Positions 45,096 through 48,814 of a stretch of DNA of 48,814 bases are shown in pieces. Position 1 is the first letter of the stretch, and every line of letters starts with the position of its first letter. A program made the position numbers and the translations under genes. The notes under the pieces were generated by a model, which saw only the letters and a program-made list of their open reading frames with translations, searched no databases and was not told the DNA's origin. Source of the DNA: Sphaeroforma arctica JP610. Lineage: Eukaryota > Opisthokonta > Ichthyosporea > Ichthyophonida. The DNA lies in the NCBI RefSeq assembly GCF_001186125.1, contig NW_014039971.1:9142-57955 (forward strand), written 5' to 3'.

Positions 45096-48000
45096 GATAG
45101 ATAGATAGATAGATATATATATATATAACCATCACATATGCCACATGCAATGTGCTTGATCCTGAAATTCAAACTACTATTGATTACTATCTCCTACGTC
45201 TACGTACTGTTAAATATGAGCGTAATACCGTCTTCTACCGCATACATATCATACACGCACGCATACACACGCACGCGCGTCCAAACTCTCCCAAACAACT
45301 ACACACCATATGCTCAGCTACAATCTCCTCCATCTCATATCTATTAGCATGGTCCACAATCAGACCCGCGAGCTTTCCGGGATAGGCACTGGGGGCCACT
45401 TCCAGCACAGACAGATAGCTGTCGCACAACGCACGGCCGCCTTTGTGCAACAACGCATCAACGGTAGCACGACAGCGTTGGTTGCCACGACGGTTGTCCA
45501 CTTCGTATACTGCGCTGACTAGCTTGGCCTAGTGAAGCAGGGCACGAGGGTTGCACGGGCAAGACAAGAAGTCGACAATGAATACCACTTGTTTGGGTAA
45601 TACATACATACATACCAGCGATGAGTGCCAATAGCAGATAAATAAGTATCGTGCCGCTGAGCGAATAAACAAATGTGTATTTTTGTGTTGTGTATTTTGA
45701 TGTCTGGATTGGAACTCTGCCCTGAGATCGTTTCGCAATAAGTACCCTATCACGCACTTGCTTATACACAAATAAACACTAGCGCGTCGCACAGCTCTCA
45801 ATTGTGATGAATCATAGGTTGACGCCGTTTTTTTGCGGGTGCTTCCGCGGTGAACAACACCTTCCCGAAATATTAAAGTATATAGTCATATAGAAACAAT
45901 CGCACGGGATGTGTCAGGTACGGTAGTGAGGGCGCTCGCTGCTACCCTATTCACGTGCTGTGTGGAGACGGAGATCCAAACCAATGGTTGTGTGTGTGTA
46001 ACTGTGTGAATGTTGTGTGGCGTGTGTCTATACGTGTGCGCGTGTGTGTAGAAAACAACATATATGTACAACAAACTTATCAATATATATATATATGCGT
46101 GTGTGTGTGTGCGGAAAAACAATCTATATATATATATACATATATATACCATATGTATAATTATATATATATATATATGTGTGTGTGTGCGTGTGCGCGT
46201 GTGTGTGCGTGTATGAATATATACATATACATAAATGGGTCACACACCCACCTGCGCCAGAGCCAATGATTTGAGTACATCAGGGTTAGCAAGGACACAC
46301 TCCACCCCAACAGCAGATATGAACGACATCGTCCAATTCAAAAGCGTGTTGATAGCCAATACGTTGTACCTGGAGATGTATTTAGATTGAAACTCTGATA
46401 TAAGAAACGCTGAATTTGAGTTCGTGCATTCTTTTGCACAAAGGTAAAATGAGTGCTTAGAACGTGCACCAAATACAGAACTTCGTATCCGCGTTTGAAG
46501 ATTGTCAAGATGCTATTCATTCCGAACCGTAAATTTGAACATGAAGCGATACTAAAACAGATGGAATTCACAGGCAACCTGACAAAACACCATCTAAACT
46601 ACTACTAATATCAAAGGACGGAAGTTACTCTGTGAAGACAGTTTGATATCCTTCGTAAAGAATGCCGCCTCGTGCACATTGACGGTGCGCAACTCCTCTT
46701 AGAAAGGTGCGTCTGCCATCACTGATGAAGTGATTTGAAAATTATACAGCGTATATACAATGCATACCCGTGTAACTACGGGAATATGCACAATGCACAT
46801 ACCAAACGAGACCCATCCTTGCAGGACGGTGAAAATATATCACACGTATCTGCTGAAAGGACTAGACACGCAACTATGAGTCATCATTATAGACATGCAT
46901 GCTTCGCAACCATACATGCCTTGCGCAATAACTGGAACATGATGTTGCGACGGATGACGGCCGTATTCGTTGCCAAAATTCAAATAACCCTATACGCTAA
47001 CATAAACATCCACACTTGCTAAACTATATGCAACAACTAAGCTCTGTAGCCAGCCTCGCAGCCCGAAAGGAATTGTGAAACAGCAGGAGCTATTCCAAAG
47101 CGATTATACGCACCCACTACGGGGCTTAGGATCCAAAGCACAGGTAGACTTACCCTTTTCGAGCGGCCAGTTTTGTGATGACCACCGGAAACGTTTTGAC
47201 GGCATTCTCGGATGAAGCTGTGCACAAACTGGCGAATTTCAACGAGCCAAAAACAATACGTTAGTGAAATAAGAATATAGTGAACGGTAAGTATTTGACG
47301 GTATTTGTGCATGTATGGCGCGGTAGTAGAGTATCCTTCAACCAAGGTATGCATCACATCCATCATTATTCTAACTACAGAGTATCGCGACAGCAACACA
47401 GCCAGACACACGCGTACTCCAACCTGCCCCTTCCAGGCACACAACCCGACCGTCAACGCCAGGGCAATAAACTACGAACTTGCCTTTCTAGGGCCTTGTT
47501 GACAAGAGTGCGAGATCTTCTATCCGCATACTGGTGTAGGGTTTTGACCAATCCCACGAGCAGGGGCTTGAAGCACTCGTCAACCTCACCTGTCAACCGC
47601 AAACCCAAGAAAGCCACATGAGTATCCAATGAATGGAAAAAGTGCGTGCGTTCCTCGCGAAACTCTCGAGCAGGTGTGGTGTCGACCACTTCCAAATTGG
47701 TTCCCTGTTGAGTGCCCGAGGGCCTAGAATCGCATTTATAGGACACTCGCTGTCCGGTCTCATGTTGTTTGCGAACAAAGCAGCGACGAGTGAGTGGTAT
47801 CAATGCAAGAAGTGCTGTAATGCAATACGGCCAATGCCCGCACACATTGATCATGCCATAATGACAAACGCTGCAATAACTAGCTTACGATGTCCAAAAC
47901 GACGCTTGCAATGATGCGTGATCTCCTAATTACGGCTGCATTGCCTCGCAATGCATTAGGACGGATGGTGGTGGGATGGTAATTCAACGTATGACAACAA

Positions 48001-48394
48001 CGGAGACCACTCTTGGCGCTAAGATGATACTCCAATTTGCATACATGATGGCAGTGAGGTATATTGGGCTGAGCAATGATACCATAATGCACACAAGATT
48101 TACTGAGGTCAGGCGCTAATTAACAACCCGAGGAAAGGCATATAAAAACCACAAAGTACGTGTGTTTCATGGACAATATTATCTATTGAAAACTTGATCA
48201 TTTAAAGATGTCGCCCCTCCATCAGTCATACTTTTAGCGCTCCAAAACTGCATGCACATACTTTGCTCCGCATCAGAGAGTGCTGCAATGATTTTGTGCA
48301 GCAGCGAGCAGCGAGTACTCGGTGTAGAGAAAAGGAACTCGCCCGTATAGGCCTCGATCAGTTCCGGCAGTGACATGGATTCCGCACCAACATC
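13361..48394 (-). CDS. GCN1: GCN1, ribosome-bound activator of GCN2 (43 exons, one assembly gap)
   Basis: GCN1 is a huge all-HEAT-repeat scaffold that binds stalled or collided ribosomes and activates the eIF2-alpha kinase GCN2, starting the integrated stress response. I joined 43 exons on the minus strand with matching phases. They give about 2,146 residues before the gap and 363 after it, compared with about 2,670 in human. Order: N-terminal HEAT region (exons 1-20), Lys-rich linker (exons 15-16), the eEF3-like HEAT core in a single 1,236-base exon plus exons 22-24, conserved [10 protein letters not shown] and AGLYMGRSD in exon 29, then the C-terminal third, which in yeast contains the GCN2 RWD-binding region. 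Signatures include [38 protein letters not shown] and [11 protein letters not shown], nearly identical to human. The start is either ATG at 48376 (weak context) or an unseen upstream exon joined at 48394. The product ends LTDDEE with TAG at 13361. About 110-120 residues are missing, mostly under the N gap. Confidence 0.96.
13962..14105 (-). CDS. GCN1: GCN1 exon 43
   Basis: Forty-eight codons read [20 protein letters not shown] and end [11 protein letters not shown], matching human VVRAYSDQAIVNLLKMRQGE. Acceptor CACACCCACAG, donor GTAAGT. Confidence 0.9.
14588..14759 (-). CDS. GCN1: GCN1 exon 42
   Basis: Fifty-seven whole codons include [20 protein letters not shown] and [14 protein letters not shown], matching human LPAKLSSLFVKCLQNPSSDI and AIKPILKALLDN. 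Acceptor CACTCACAG, donor GTGTGT. Confidence 0.9.
15424..15607 (-). CDS. GCN1: GCN1 exon 41 (acceptor triplicated)
   Basis: It reads [20 protein letters not shown] then [20 protein letters not shown], in the place of human VAVNVAPGRL and ATADRIPIAVSG. Donor GTATGG. The first 25 exon bases and the acceptor are repeated twice upstream. Confidence 0.88.
15583..15930. repeat. 121-bp tandem repeat, three copies, spanning the exon 41 acceptor
   Basis: Units start at 15583, 15703 and 15825 with CACCCAG and contain GTAGGGGATAGGGCAGCTGC. On the minus strand each has a CTGTGCAG acceptor-like site followed by the start of exon 41. Confidence 0.95.
16418..16560 (-). CDS. GCN1: GCN1 exon 40
   Basis: It reads [20 protein letters not shown] then [11 protein letters not shown], matching human TRISSAGCLGELCAFLTEEE. 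Acceptor CTCCCCCCAG, donor GTATGT. Confidence 0.92.
16900..16979 (-). CDS. GCN1: GCN1 exon 39
   Basis: It reads [20 protein letters not shown] then WDDDKE, matching human AKVDAVIRKNIVSLLLSMLG. It ends in phase 2 before GTAAGT; phases agree on both sides. Confidence 0.88.
17334..17510 (-). CDS. GCN1: GCN1 exon 38
   Basis: Fifty-nine codons include [20 protein letters not shown] and [13 protein letters not shown], matching human ALQDSNRGVRLKAADALGKL and DTMLQALRFVIQG. Donor GTAAGT inside a short AGTAT repeat. Confidence 0.95.
17603..17821. repeat. AT-rich microsatellite, GCN1 intron 37
   Basis: Nearly uninterrupted TATA/CATA dinucleotide tract. Both-strand ORFs of Tyr and Ile are artefacts. 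Confidence 0.97.
18126..18272 (-). CDS. GCN1: GCN1 exon 37
   Basis: Forty-nine codons read [20 protein letters not shown] and end [14 protein letters not shown], nearly identical to human ITGPLIRILGDRFSWNVKAA and [14 protein letters not shown]. Acceptor CTTATTGCAG, donor GTACGC. Confidence 0.97.
18562..19209. other. Assembly gap (648 N)
   Basis: A run of N flanked by TATATATATA on the left and GGT-rich repeats on the right. Comparison with animal GCN1 says 110-120 residues between exons 35 and 37 are not visible, so at least one coding exon is probably hidden here. Confidence 0.97.
19210..19350. repeat. GT-rich tandem repeat at the right edge of the gap
   Basis: Units share AGATTGTGGGTTAGGTGGTT with GGTGAGTGGCTGGT between some of them. 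It probably continues into the gap and may have caused it. Confidence 0.88.
19365..19450 (-). CDS. Possible GCN1 exon 36 (weak)
   Basis: A minus-strand stretch reads [19 protein letters not shown], faintly like human HLRSLVSGLIRLF at the expected place. The only acceptor, CCGTTTAG, gives phase 2 while exon 35 ends in phase 0, so either another exon lies between or this is not coding. Confidence 0.25.
19962..20034 (-). CDS. GCN1: GCN1 exon 35 (acceptor in a tandem array)
   Basis: Twenty-four codons read [20 protein letters not shown] then YDIE, matching human EVGMRQAAAIILNIY. The acceptor CACTCACACAG was chosen for phase. The first ten exon bases belong to a 68-base tandem repeat. Confidence 0.83.
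20025..20345. repeat. 68-bp tandem repeat, five copies, starting in exon 35
   Basis: Units carry CTTGTGATGT, GTGAGTGAAGCAATATG and ACGCGTGTATGTAG. The first unit includes ten exon bases and the acceptor; later copies keep acceptor-like CACAC-AG sequence on the minus strand. Confidence 0.93.
20634..20795. repeat. Tandem duplication of about 80 bp, GCN1 intron 34
   Basis: Both copies contain GCACAAGCCTATGC, GCAATCACTAG and TATCTAGATAGAC. The second ends a few bases from the donor of exon 34. Confidence 0.9.
20802..20883 (-). CDS. GCN1: GCN1 exon 34
   Basis: Twenty-six whole codons read [20 protein letters not shown] then ELIEML, matching human AVILSVEDDTGHRIIIEDLL. It ends in phase 2 before GTATGT. 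Confidence 0.87.
21008..21350. repeat. 59-bp tandem repeat, six copies, GCN1 intron 33
   Basis: Units contain TATATCTACTACGGAA, CACTGCGA and TATATAGTCCATAACAA. The array stops about 18 bases before the donor of exon 33. Confidence 0.95.
21369..21499 (-). CDS. GCN1: GCN1 exon 33
   Basis: It reads [20 protein letters not shown] then [12 protein letters not shown], matching human RVLAFLSSVAGDALTRHLGV. Acceptor TGGCATACAG, donor GTACGC, beside a tandem array. Confidence 0.9.
21680..21900. repeat. GT/AT-rich degenerate repeat, GCN1 intron 32
   Basis: Repeated TAGAGCACA and GTGTGTATATAGAG motifs. Otherwise the intron (21500-22336) shows nothing recognisable. Confidence 0.7.
22337..22498 (-). CDS. 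GCN1: GCN1 exon 32
   Basis: It reads [20 protein letters not shown] and ends [16 protein letters not shown], matching human LEDILPFLLKQLDDEEVSEF and VVLPYLVPKLTTPPVN. The donor GTAGGC gives the phase 2 needed by exon 33. Confidence 0.95.
22902..23106 (-). CDS. GCN1: GCN1 exon 31
   Basis: It reads [20 protein letters not shown] then [20 protein letters not shown], matching human VCIGLSEIMKSTSRDAVLYF. It ends in phase 2 before GTAAGT; exon 32 completes Lys. In yeast the GCN2-binding region lies in this C-terminal third. Confidence 0.96.
23250..23580. repeat. 66-bp tandem repeat, five copies, GCN1 intron 30
   Basis: Units contain GAGATGGAGGTAGTAGAGGG and CAATGCTTGCATGTATATGG. Because 66 is a multiple of three, both strands stay open and give 22-residue protein-like repeats. 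No start context, splice evidence or family supports a gene. Confidence 0.95.
23935..24063. repeat. 28-bp tandem repeat, about five copies, GCN1 intron 30
   Basis: Units read CTCAACCGTTTATAAACC then GCGCACCTTG, ending about 100 bases left of exon 30. Confidence 0.93.
24164..24368 (-). CDS. GCN1: GCN1 exon 30
   Basis: It reads [20 protein letters not shown] then [20 protein letters not shown], matching human ASLHVWKIVVSNTPRTLREI. Acceptor CACCTACAG, donor GTAGGA. Confidence 0.97.
24605..24875. repeat. Short TTACAAAGGTAC-type repeat, GCN1 intron 29
   Basis: About twenty imperfect 12-14 base units (TTTACAAAGGTA) with insertions. ORFs in several + frames are artefacts. Confidence 0.92.
24942..25121. 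repeat. 90-bp tandem duplication including the exon 29 end and donor
   Basis: Copies 24942-25031 and 25032-25121 start CCCTAAACAAGTAACAACAC and end ACCTGGCGAACCAATGGCG. The shared end is 18 bases of exon 29 plus its donor. Confidence 0.95.
25104..25342 (-). CDS. GCN1: GCN1 exon 29 (duplicated donor)
   Basis: It reads [20 protein letters not shown] and ends [18 protein letters not shown], matching human GLFDDLWRIRFSSVQLLGDL and [11 protein letters not shown]. Donor GTAGGT. The exon end and donor recur in a 90-base tandem copy downstream. Confidence 0.97.
25744..25894 (-). CDS. GCN1: GCN1 exon 28
   Basis: It reads [20 protein letters not shown] and ends [15 protein letters not shown], matching human PYVGPIIPCILKALADENEF. 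Phase 1 end before GTATGT. Confidence 0.96.
26295..26438 (-). CDS. GCN1: GCN1 exon 27
   Basis: Forty-eight codons read [20 protein letters not shown] and end [11 protein letters not shown], matching human VMAGLGVEKLEKLMPEIVAT and LPITFGDKF. Acceptor GTGCTGCAG, donor GTATGC. Confidence 0.95.
27047..27223 (-). CDS. GCN1: GCN1 exon 26
   Basis: Fifty-nine codons include [20 protein letters not shown] and [11 protein letters not shown], matching human VRTVSAKALGAMVKGMGESC and [11 protein letters not shown]. Acceptor CTCTACACAG, donor GTAGGC. Confidence 0.97.
27728..27894 (-). CDS. GCN1: GCN1 exon 25
   Basis: It reads [20 protein letters not shown] then [20 protein letters not shown], nearly identical to human. 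Its acceptor region has a diverged copy at 28043-28076. Donor GTGCGC. Confidence 0.97.
28043..28076. repeat. Diverged copy of the exon 25 acceptor region
   Basis: GCGCAGCGACGG and GGGCGTCTGTG here match the exon 25 start at 27878-27900, with a five-base insertion. On the minus strand it keeps CTTCACAG followed by ACGCCC. Confidence 0.8.
28589..28748 (-). CDS. GCN1: GCN1 exon 24
   Basis: It reads [20 protein letters not shown] then [18 protein letters not shown], nearly identical to human. Phase 1 end before GTATGG. Confidence 0.97.
29104..29241 (-). CDS. GCN1: GCN1 exon 23
   Basis: Forty-six codons read [20 protein letters not shown] then [20 protein letters not shown], nearly identical to human. 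Acceptor CGATGCAG, donor GTGTGT. Confidence 0.96.
30005..30127 (-). CDS. GCN1: GCN1 exon 22
   Basis: Forty-one codons read [20 protein letters not shown] and end [15 protein letters not shown], matching human YVREAADDCAKAVMSNLSAH and [15 protein letters not shown]. Acceptor ACACCTTAG, donor GTGTGT. Confidence 0.95.
30818..32053 (-). CDS. GCN1: GCN1 exon 21, 412 codons (eEF3-like HEAT core)
   Basis: By far the largest exon. It contains [80 protein letters not shown] and [20 protein letters not shown], each almost word-for-word human GCN1. This region is related to the N-terminal HEAT domain of elongation factor 3 and contacts the ribosome in the family. Acceptor CGCGTACAG, donor GTGTGT, phase 0 at both ends. 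ORFs on the opposite strand are shadows. Confidence 0.98.
32478..32609 (-). CDS. GCN1: GCN1 exon 20
   Basis: Forty-four codons read [20 protein letters not shown] then [14 protein letters not shown], in the place of human LLPRVAMLRLLTWVIG. Acceptor CACCACAACAG, donor GTAAGC. Confidence 0.9.
32938..33089 (-). CDS. GCN1: GCN1 exon 19
   Basis: It reads [20 protein letters not shown] and ends [11 protein letters not shown], matching human FSLVFPFLKMVLTEMP. Acceptor CGCTGTACAG, donor GTGAAT. Confidence 0.9.
33535..33672. repeat. CACAACA-type simple repeat, GCN1 intron 18
   Basis: Low-complexity ACACAACACA tract ending next to the donor of exon 18. Cys/Val-rich ORFs over it are artefacts. Confidence 0.92.
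33681..33870 (-). CDS. GCN1: GCN1 exon 18
   Basis: It reads [20 protein letters not shown], later [14 protein letters not shown], matching human DSFLPLLKSPLAAPRIKNPF and VTLRLLKPE. Acceptor CCCACAACAG, donor GTACGT. Confidence 0.92.
33915..34440. repeat. 29-bp tandem repeat, about 18 copies, GCN1 intron 17
   Basis: Units read GATAAACTGCGATGGACC then ACGAGCCTATA, with few changes between copies. Confidence 0.96.
34857..35252. repeat. AT/GT microsatellite complex, GCN1 intron 17
   Basis: Long TATA and TGTG runs interrupted by repeated ATACCCCGTAC and CAATCACACTCACACTC blocks. It ends about 14 bases from the donor of exon 17. Confidence 0.96.
35266..35391 (-). CDS. GCN1: GCN1 exon 17
   Basis: Forty-two codons read [20 protein letters not shown] then [16 protein letters not shown], matching human QVRRRLQELDGELEAALGLL and ILAKNPSGL. 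Acceptor ATAACACAG, donor GTATGA. Confidence 0.9.
35768..36530. repeat. Pentanucleotide array (TGTAC/TGTAT)n, about 760 bp, GCN1 intron 16
   Basis: About 150 units of TGTAC, TGTAT or TGTGT. Multiple + frames stay open for over 200 codons of Leu, Tyr, Cys and Val because the units contain no + strand stops. It lies seven bases from the donor of exon 16. Confidence 0.97.
36537..36637 (-). CDS. GCN1: GCN1 exon 16 (charged helix)
   Basis: It reads [20 protein letters not shown] then [13 protein letters not shown], matching human ELELKEEIKKKKGIKEE and TSKQKEML. Acceptor GCACTCGGCAG, donor GTGTGT beside a pentanucleotide array. Confidence 0.9.
36951..37017. repeat. 23-bp repeat, three copies, covering the exon 15 donor
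   Basis: Units read CCTGTTTTCTTAGTGTGTG with GCGTA in two of three. On the minus strand two copies keep AAACAG|GTACGC, so the donor is present twice. Confidence 0.9.
37006..37062 (-). CDS. GCN1: GCN1 exon 15 (Lys-rich linker)
   Basis: Eighteen whole codons read [18 protein letters not shown], in the place of the basic human linker. The phases with exons 14 and 16 agree. The donor is GTACGC and is repeated downstream. Confidence 0.82.
37563..37635 (-). pseudogene. Diverged partial copy of GCN1 exon 14
   Basis: On the minus strand it reads [18 protein letters not shown], next to exon 14's [17 protein letters not shown]. Possible splice sites flank it (ATATCAG, GTGCAC), but their phase does not fit exon 14 or 15, so I read it as a fossil partial exon rather than an alternative exon. 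Confidence 0.7.
37768..37963 (-). CDS. GCN1: GCN1 exon 14
   Basis: It reads [20 protein letters not shown] and ends [15 protein letters not shown], where human has MQTPAGELYDKSII. Acceptor ACTCCCCAG; phase 1 end before GTATGT. A diverged copy of its 3' part is at 37563-37635. Confidence 0.92.
38675..38796 (-). CDS. GCN1: GCN1 exon 13
   Basis: It reads [20 protein letters not shown] then [20 protein letters not shown], matching human WPALLARMKIDPEAFITRHL. Acceptor TTGCCCTGCAG, donor GTATGC. Confidence 0.92.
39032..39088. repeat. 29-bp tandem duplication with the exon 12 donor
   Basis: TGTTATCTTACCTACTCGGG then GATGATTG occurs twice without change. Each copy contains the donor and 17 exon bases. 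Confidence 0.95.
39072..39192 (-). CDS. GCN1: GCN1 exon 12 (duplicated donor)
   Basis: It reads [20 protein letters not shown] and ends LLVFNHPRV, matching human LCVISGVPGLKG and LIISHHPSLV. The donor GTAAGA and the last 17 exon bases are repeated 29 bases downstream. Confidence 0.88.
39456..39787 (-). CDS. GCN1: GCN1 exon 11
   Basis: It includes [20 protein letters not shown] and [20 protein letters not shown], the latter like human WHVRRQAQQTVRKLLSS. Acceptor TACCCCACAG, donor GTGTGT. HEAT-type helices are evident. Confidence 0.9.
39998..40327 (-). CDS. GCN1: GCN1 exon 10
   Basis: One hundred and nine whole codons read from [20 protein letters not shown] to [12 protein letters not shown], matching human VHAVSVLALWCNRF onwards. 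The donor GTATGT was preferred over two nearby GT sites because it fits exon 11 in phase. Confidence 0.9.
40810..41041 (-). CDS. GCN1: GCN1 exon 9
   Basis: It reads [20 protein letters not shown], then [20 protein letters not shown], and ends ALAAADKE, corresponding to human KHLFAILGGSEGKLTVVAQK. A diverged copy of its 5' part lies in the intron at 41123-41215. Confidence 0.88.
41123..41215. repeat. Diverged copy of the exon 9 start and acceptor
   Basis: CATGTCCACCAGTGCACTTG and GTGCGTGCACAG-like sequence repeat 40967-41055 at a distance of 156 bases. About 75 bases correspond to exon 9. Confidence 0.82.
41217..41315. repeat. GA and GT microsatellites, GCN1 intron 8
   Basis: Runs of GAGAGA followed by GTGTATGTGTGT. 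Confidence 0.93.
41956..42077 (-). CDS. GCN1: GCN1 exon 8
   Basis: It reads [20 protein letters not shown] and ends NIRDNGVE, matching human LLASVTLDLSQYAMDIVKGL. The first two bases complete the split Ile codon from exon 7. Donor GTTTGT. Confidence 0.88.
42675..43018. repeat. 35-bp tandem repeat, about ten copies, GCN1 intron 7
   Basis: Units read ACAGACACTCTACTGCCAAC then GTACTCATACTT, alternating two variants. It ends 50 bases before the donor of exon 7. Confidence 0.96.
43070..43178 (-). CDS. GCN1: GCN1 exon 7
   Basis: It reads [20 protein letters not shown] then [12 protein letters not shown], matching human LRYLSHSEFKDLILPTIQKS. Acceptor ATGTCTTCAG; it ends in phase 1 before GTAAGT. 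Confidence 0.9.
44090..44415. repeat. Tandem repeat of about 50-58 bp, six or seven copies, GCN1 intron 6
   Basis: Units contain AAAGACAGTACACTCCACAC, ATGTTTCAAAACAACC and CCAAGAGAAAT. Two copies lack the first block. Confidence 0.94.
44465..44533 (-). CDS. GCN1: GCN1 exon 6
   Basis: Twenty-three codons read [20 protein letters not shown] then HEC, matching human LLDFYMKNILMSKVKPP. Acceptor CCTCCACAG, donor GTAAGT. Confidence 0.87.
44878..45127. repeat. AT/GTAT/GATA microsatellite, GCN1 intron 5
   Basis: TATA, TATG and TAGA tetranucleotide runs. Tyr/Ile ORFs are artefacts. Confidence 0.97.
45307..45528 (-). CDS. GCN1: GCN1 exon 5
   Basis: Seventy-four codons include [20 protein letters not shown] and [20 protein letters not shown], aligned with human AVDGAVKKLTKLWKENPG and QYLSAILSLEP. 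The acceptor GCTTCACTAG was chosen for phase 0. The donor is GTGTGT after Met. Confidence 0.88.
46080..46235. repeat. AT/GT microsatellite, GCN1 intron 4
   Basis: Alternating TATATA and GTGTGT runs ending about 16 bases from the donor of exon 4. Confidence 0.93.
46252..46369 (-). CDS. GCN1: GCN1 exon 4
   Basis: It reads [20 protein letters not shown] then [19 protein letters not shown], matching human ALLALTWTCLLVRIVF by pattern. Acceptor ACATCTCCAG, donor GTGGGT, codon boundary at the end. Confidence 0.87.
47154..47228 (-). CDS. GCN1: GCN1 exon 3
   Basis: Read from the third frame, it gives [20 protein letters not shown] then AARK, lining up with human LAEAQPEATAKNLLHSLQSS. It begins with one base of a split Ser codon and ends in phase 2 before GTAAGT, agreeing with exon 4. 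Confidence 0.82.
47478..47487 (-). other. GCN1: GC 5' splice site of GCN1 intron 2
   Basis: The donor reads AAAG|GCAAGT on the minus strand, close to the strict consensus known for GC-AG introns. The nearest GT alternative, CAA|GTTCGT, would be phase 0 and break the frame into exon 3. Confidence 0.78.
47484..47589 (-). CDS. GCN1: GCN1 exon 2 (GC donor)
   Basis: It reads [20 protein letters not shown] followed by [14 protein letters not shown], matching human LCKLFCLTLHRYRDAASRRA. The acceptor is GGTTGACAG. The donor is AAAG followed by GCAAGT, a GC-AG intron. Only this site gives the phase 2 needed by exon 3. Confidence 0.88.
48262..48394 (-). CDS. GCN1: GCN1 exon 1 (N-terminus, start uncertain)
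   Basis: It reads [20 protein letters not shown] and then [18 protein letters not shown], matching the first forty residues of human GCN1 in pattern. ATG at 48376 would start about where human does, but its -3 base is T. An acceptor-like CATACAG ends at 48395, so an earlier exon is possible. It ends in phase 1 before GTATGT. Confidence 0.75.
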
Positions 48395-48814
48395 CTGTAT
48401 GAGTTCCAAAACGACAACAAGAAATGTGAGTACTTCCCAGGTATCCCGACTCTCGAGCAGACAGAAAAATGGACAAACATTTACACCAACCAGCACAAAT
48501 CTTTGAGCAAACTTACAATTCTTGAATCAAGTGATTGTCATTTGACGCAAACACGAAGACAGTGAGGATAATATAAGCTCACACTGATATGAAAAGATTG
48601 AAAGAAATCAAAACAATTGGTACTAGAAGTAGGGAAGCCTGACATGGCTTCCGATCAACTTCCCCAGCCGAATTTAACCCAAGAGTGCATATCACCGACC
48701 ACACAGTTCGCAACAATCAAAACATAATCCACTTAAAATATGTATACAATAAATTGTGCGTGTAAACCTATAAATATACATAGTACAATAGTAAATATAT
48801 ATACATATATATAT
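48395..48814. other. Region upstream of GCN1
   Basis: No recognisable coding sequence. It should contain either the promoter and 5' UTR or an unseen first exon of GCN1. The window ends in a TATA-type microsatellite. No promoter element could be supported. Confidence 0.5.

Larger units (their letters stand above)
13406..48261 (-). other. GCN1 introns without recognised content
   Basis: I see no gene, RNA or clear repeat in 13406-13961, 14106-14587, 14760-15423, 16561-16899, 16980-17333, 22499-22901, 25343-25743, 25895-26294, 26439-27046, 27224-27727, 28749-29103, 29242-30004, 30128-30817, 32054-32477, 32610-32937, 37964-38674, 40328-40809, 46370-47153 and 47590-48261. Minor features: G-rich run at 14126-14145, small TGGTATCAGGGAT-type repeats near 29880-29940, CCATAACAAG repeats at 26261-26290, and a poly-C run near 40650. 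Confidence 0.55.

Noticed and set aside
44878-45150. Tyr/Ile-rich ORFs in AT microsatellites (also at 17.6, 34.9 and 46.1 kb)
   Set aside because: Low-complexity artefacts within introns.
1-48814. tRNA, rRNA, snRNA genes or transposons
   Set aside because: I looked for conserved tRNA boxes, transposase or reverse-transcriptase motifs and long terminal or inverted repeats by eye and found none I could defend; covariance and protein-profile searches would be decisive.

Overview
The window is a piece of an intron-rich eukaryotic nuclear genome carrying two conserved single-copy genes in convergent (tail-to-tail) orientation. The first is NDC80/HEC1, the kinetochore microtubule-binding coiled-coil protein, on the + strand (about 164-11929, 15 exons found, 5' end uncertain). 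The second is GCN1, the giant HEAT-repeat activator of the eIF2-alpha kinase GCN2, on the - strand (13361-48394, 43 exons found). I rebuilt both exon by exon: each accepted exon continues the reading frame across a matching intron phase and follows the animal protein order as I remember it. The stop codons are about 1.4 kb apart.

Organism: dense introns (mean roughly 0.6-0.7 kb), very many micro- and minisatellites inside introns, and exons that read clearly like animal NDC80 and GCN1 all suggest an opisthokont. A unicellular holozoan such as an ichthyosporean is my best guess, but nothing here proves it. There are no operons, rRNA or tRNA genes, CRISPR arrays or recognisable transposons.

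Layout. 1-11929: NDC80, with large tandem arrays in introns 2, 3, 5, 6 and 7. 11930-13360: intergenic, with the 3' UTRs and poly(A) signals of both genes. 13361-48394: GCN1, C-terminus at the left and N-terminus at the right. A 648-base assembly gap (18562-19209) sits where about 110-120 GCN1 residues should be. About 2,510 GCN1 residues are visible, against roughly 2,670 in human. 48395-48814: upstream of GCN1, possibly with its first exon or promoter.

The two genes act in unrelated processes: NDC80 in chromosome attachment, GCN1 in ribosome stress sensing on the way to GCN2. Their adjacency looks accidental. The most unusual pattern is not a gene. Introns repeatedly carry copies of the neighbouring exon edge together with its splice site, as tandem arrays or diverged single copies; I count eight independent cases in GCN1. 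One GCN1 intron has a GC donor. I did not find a new multi-gene system.
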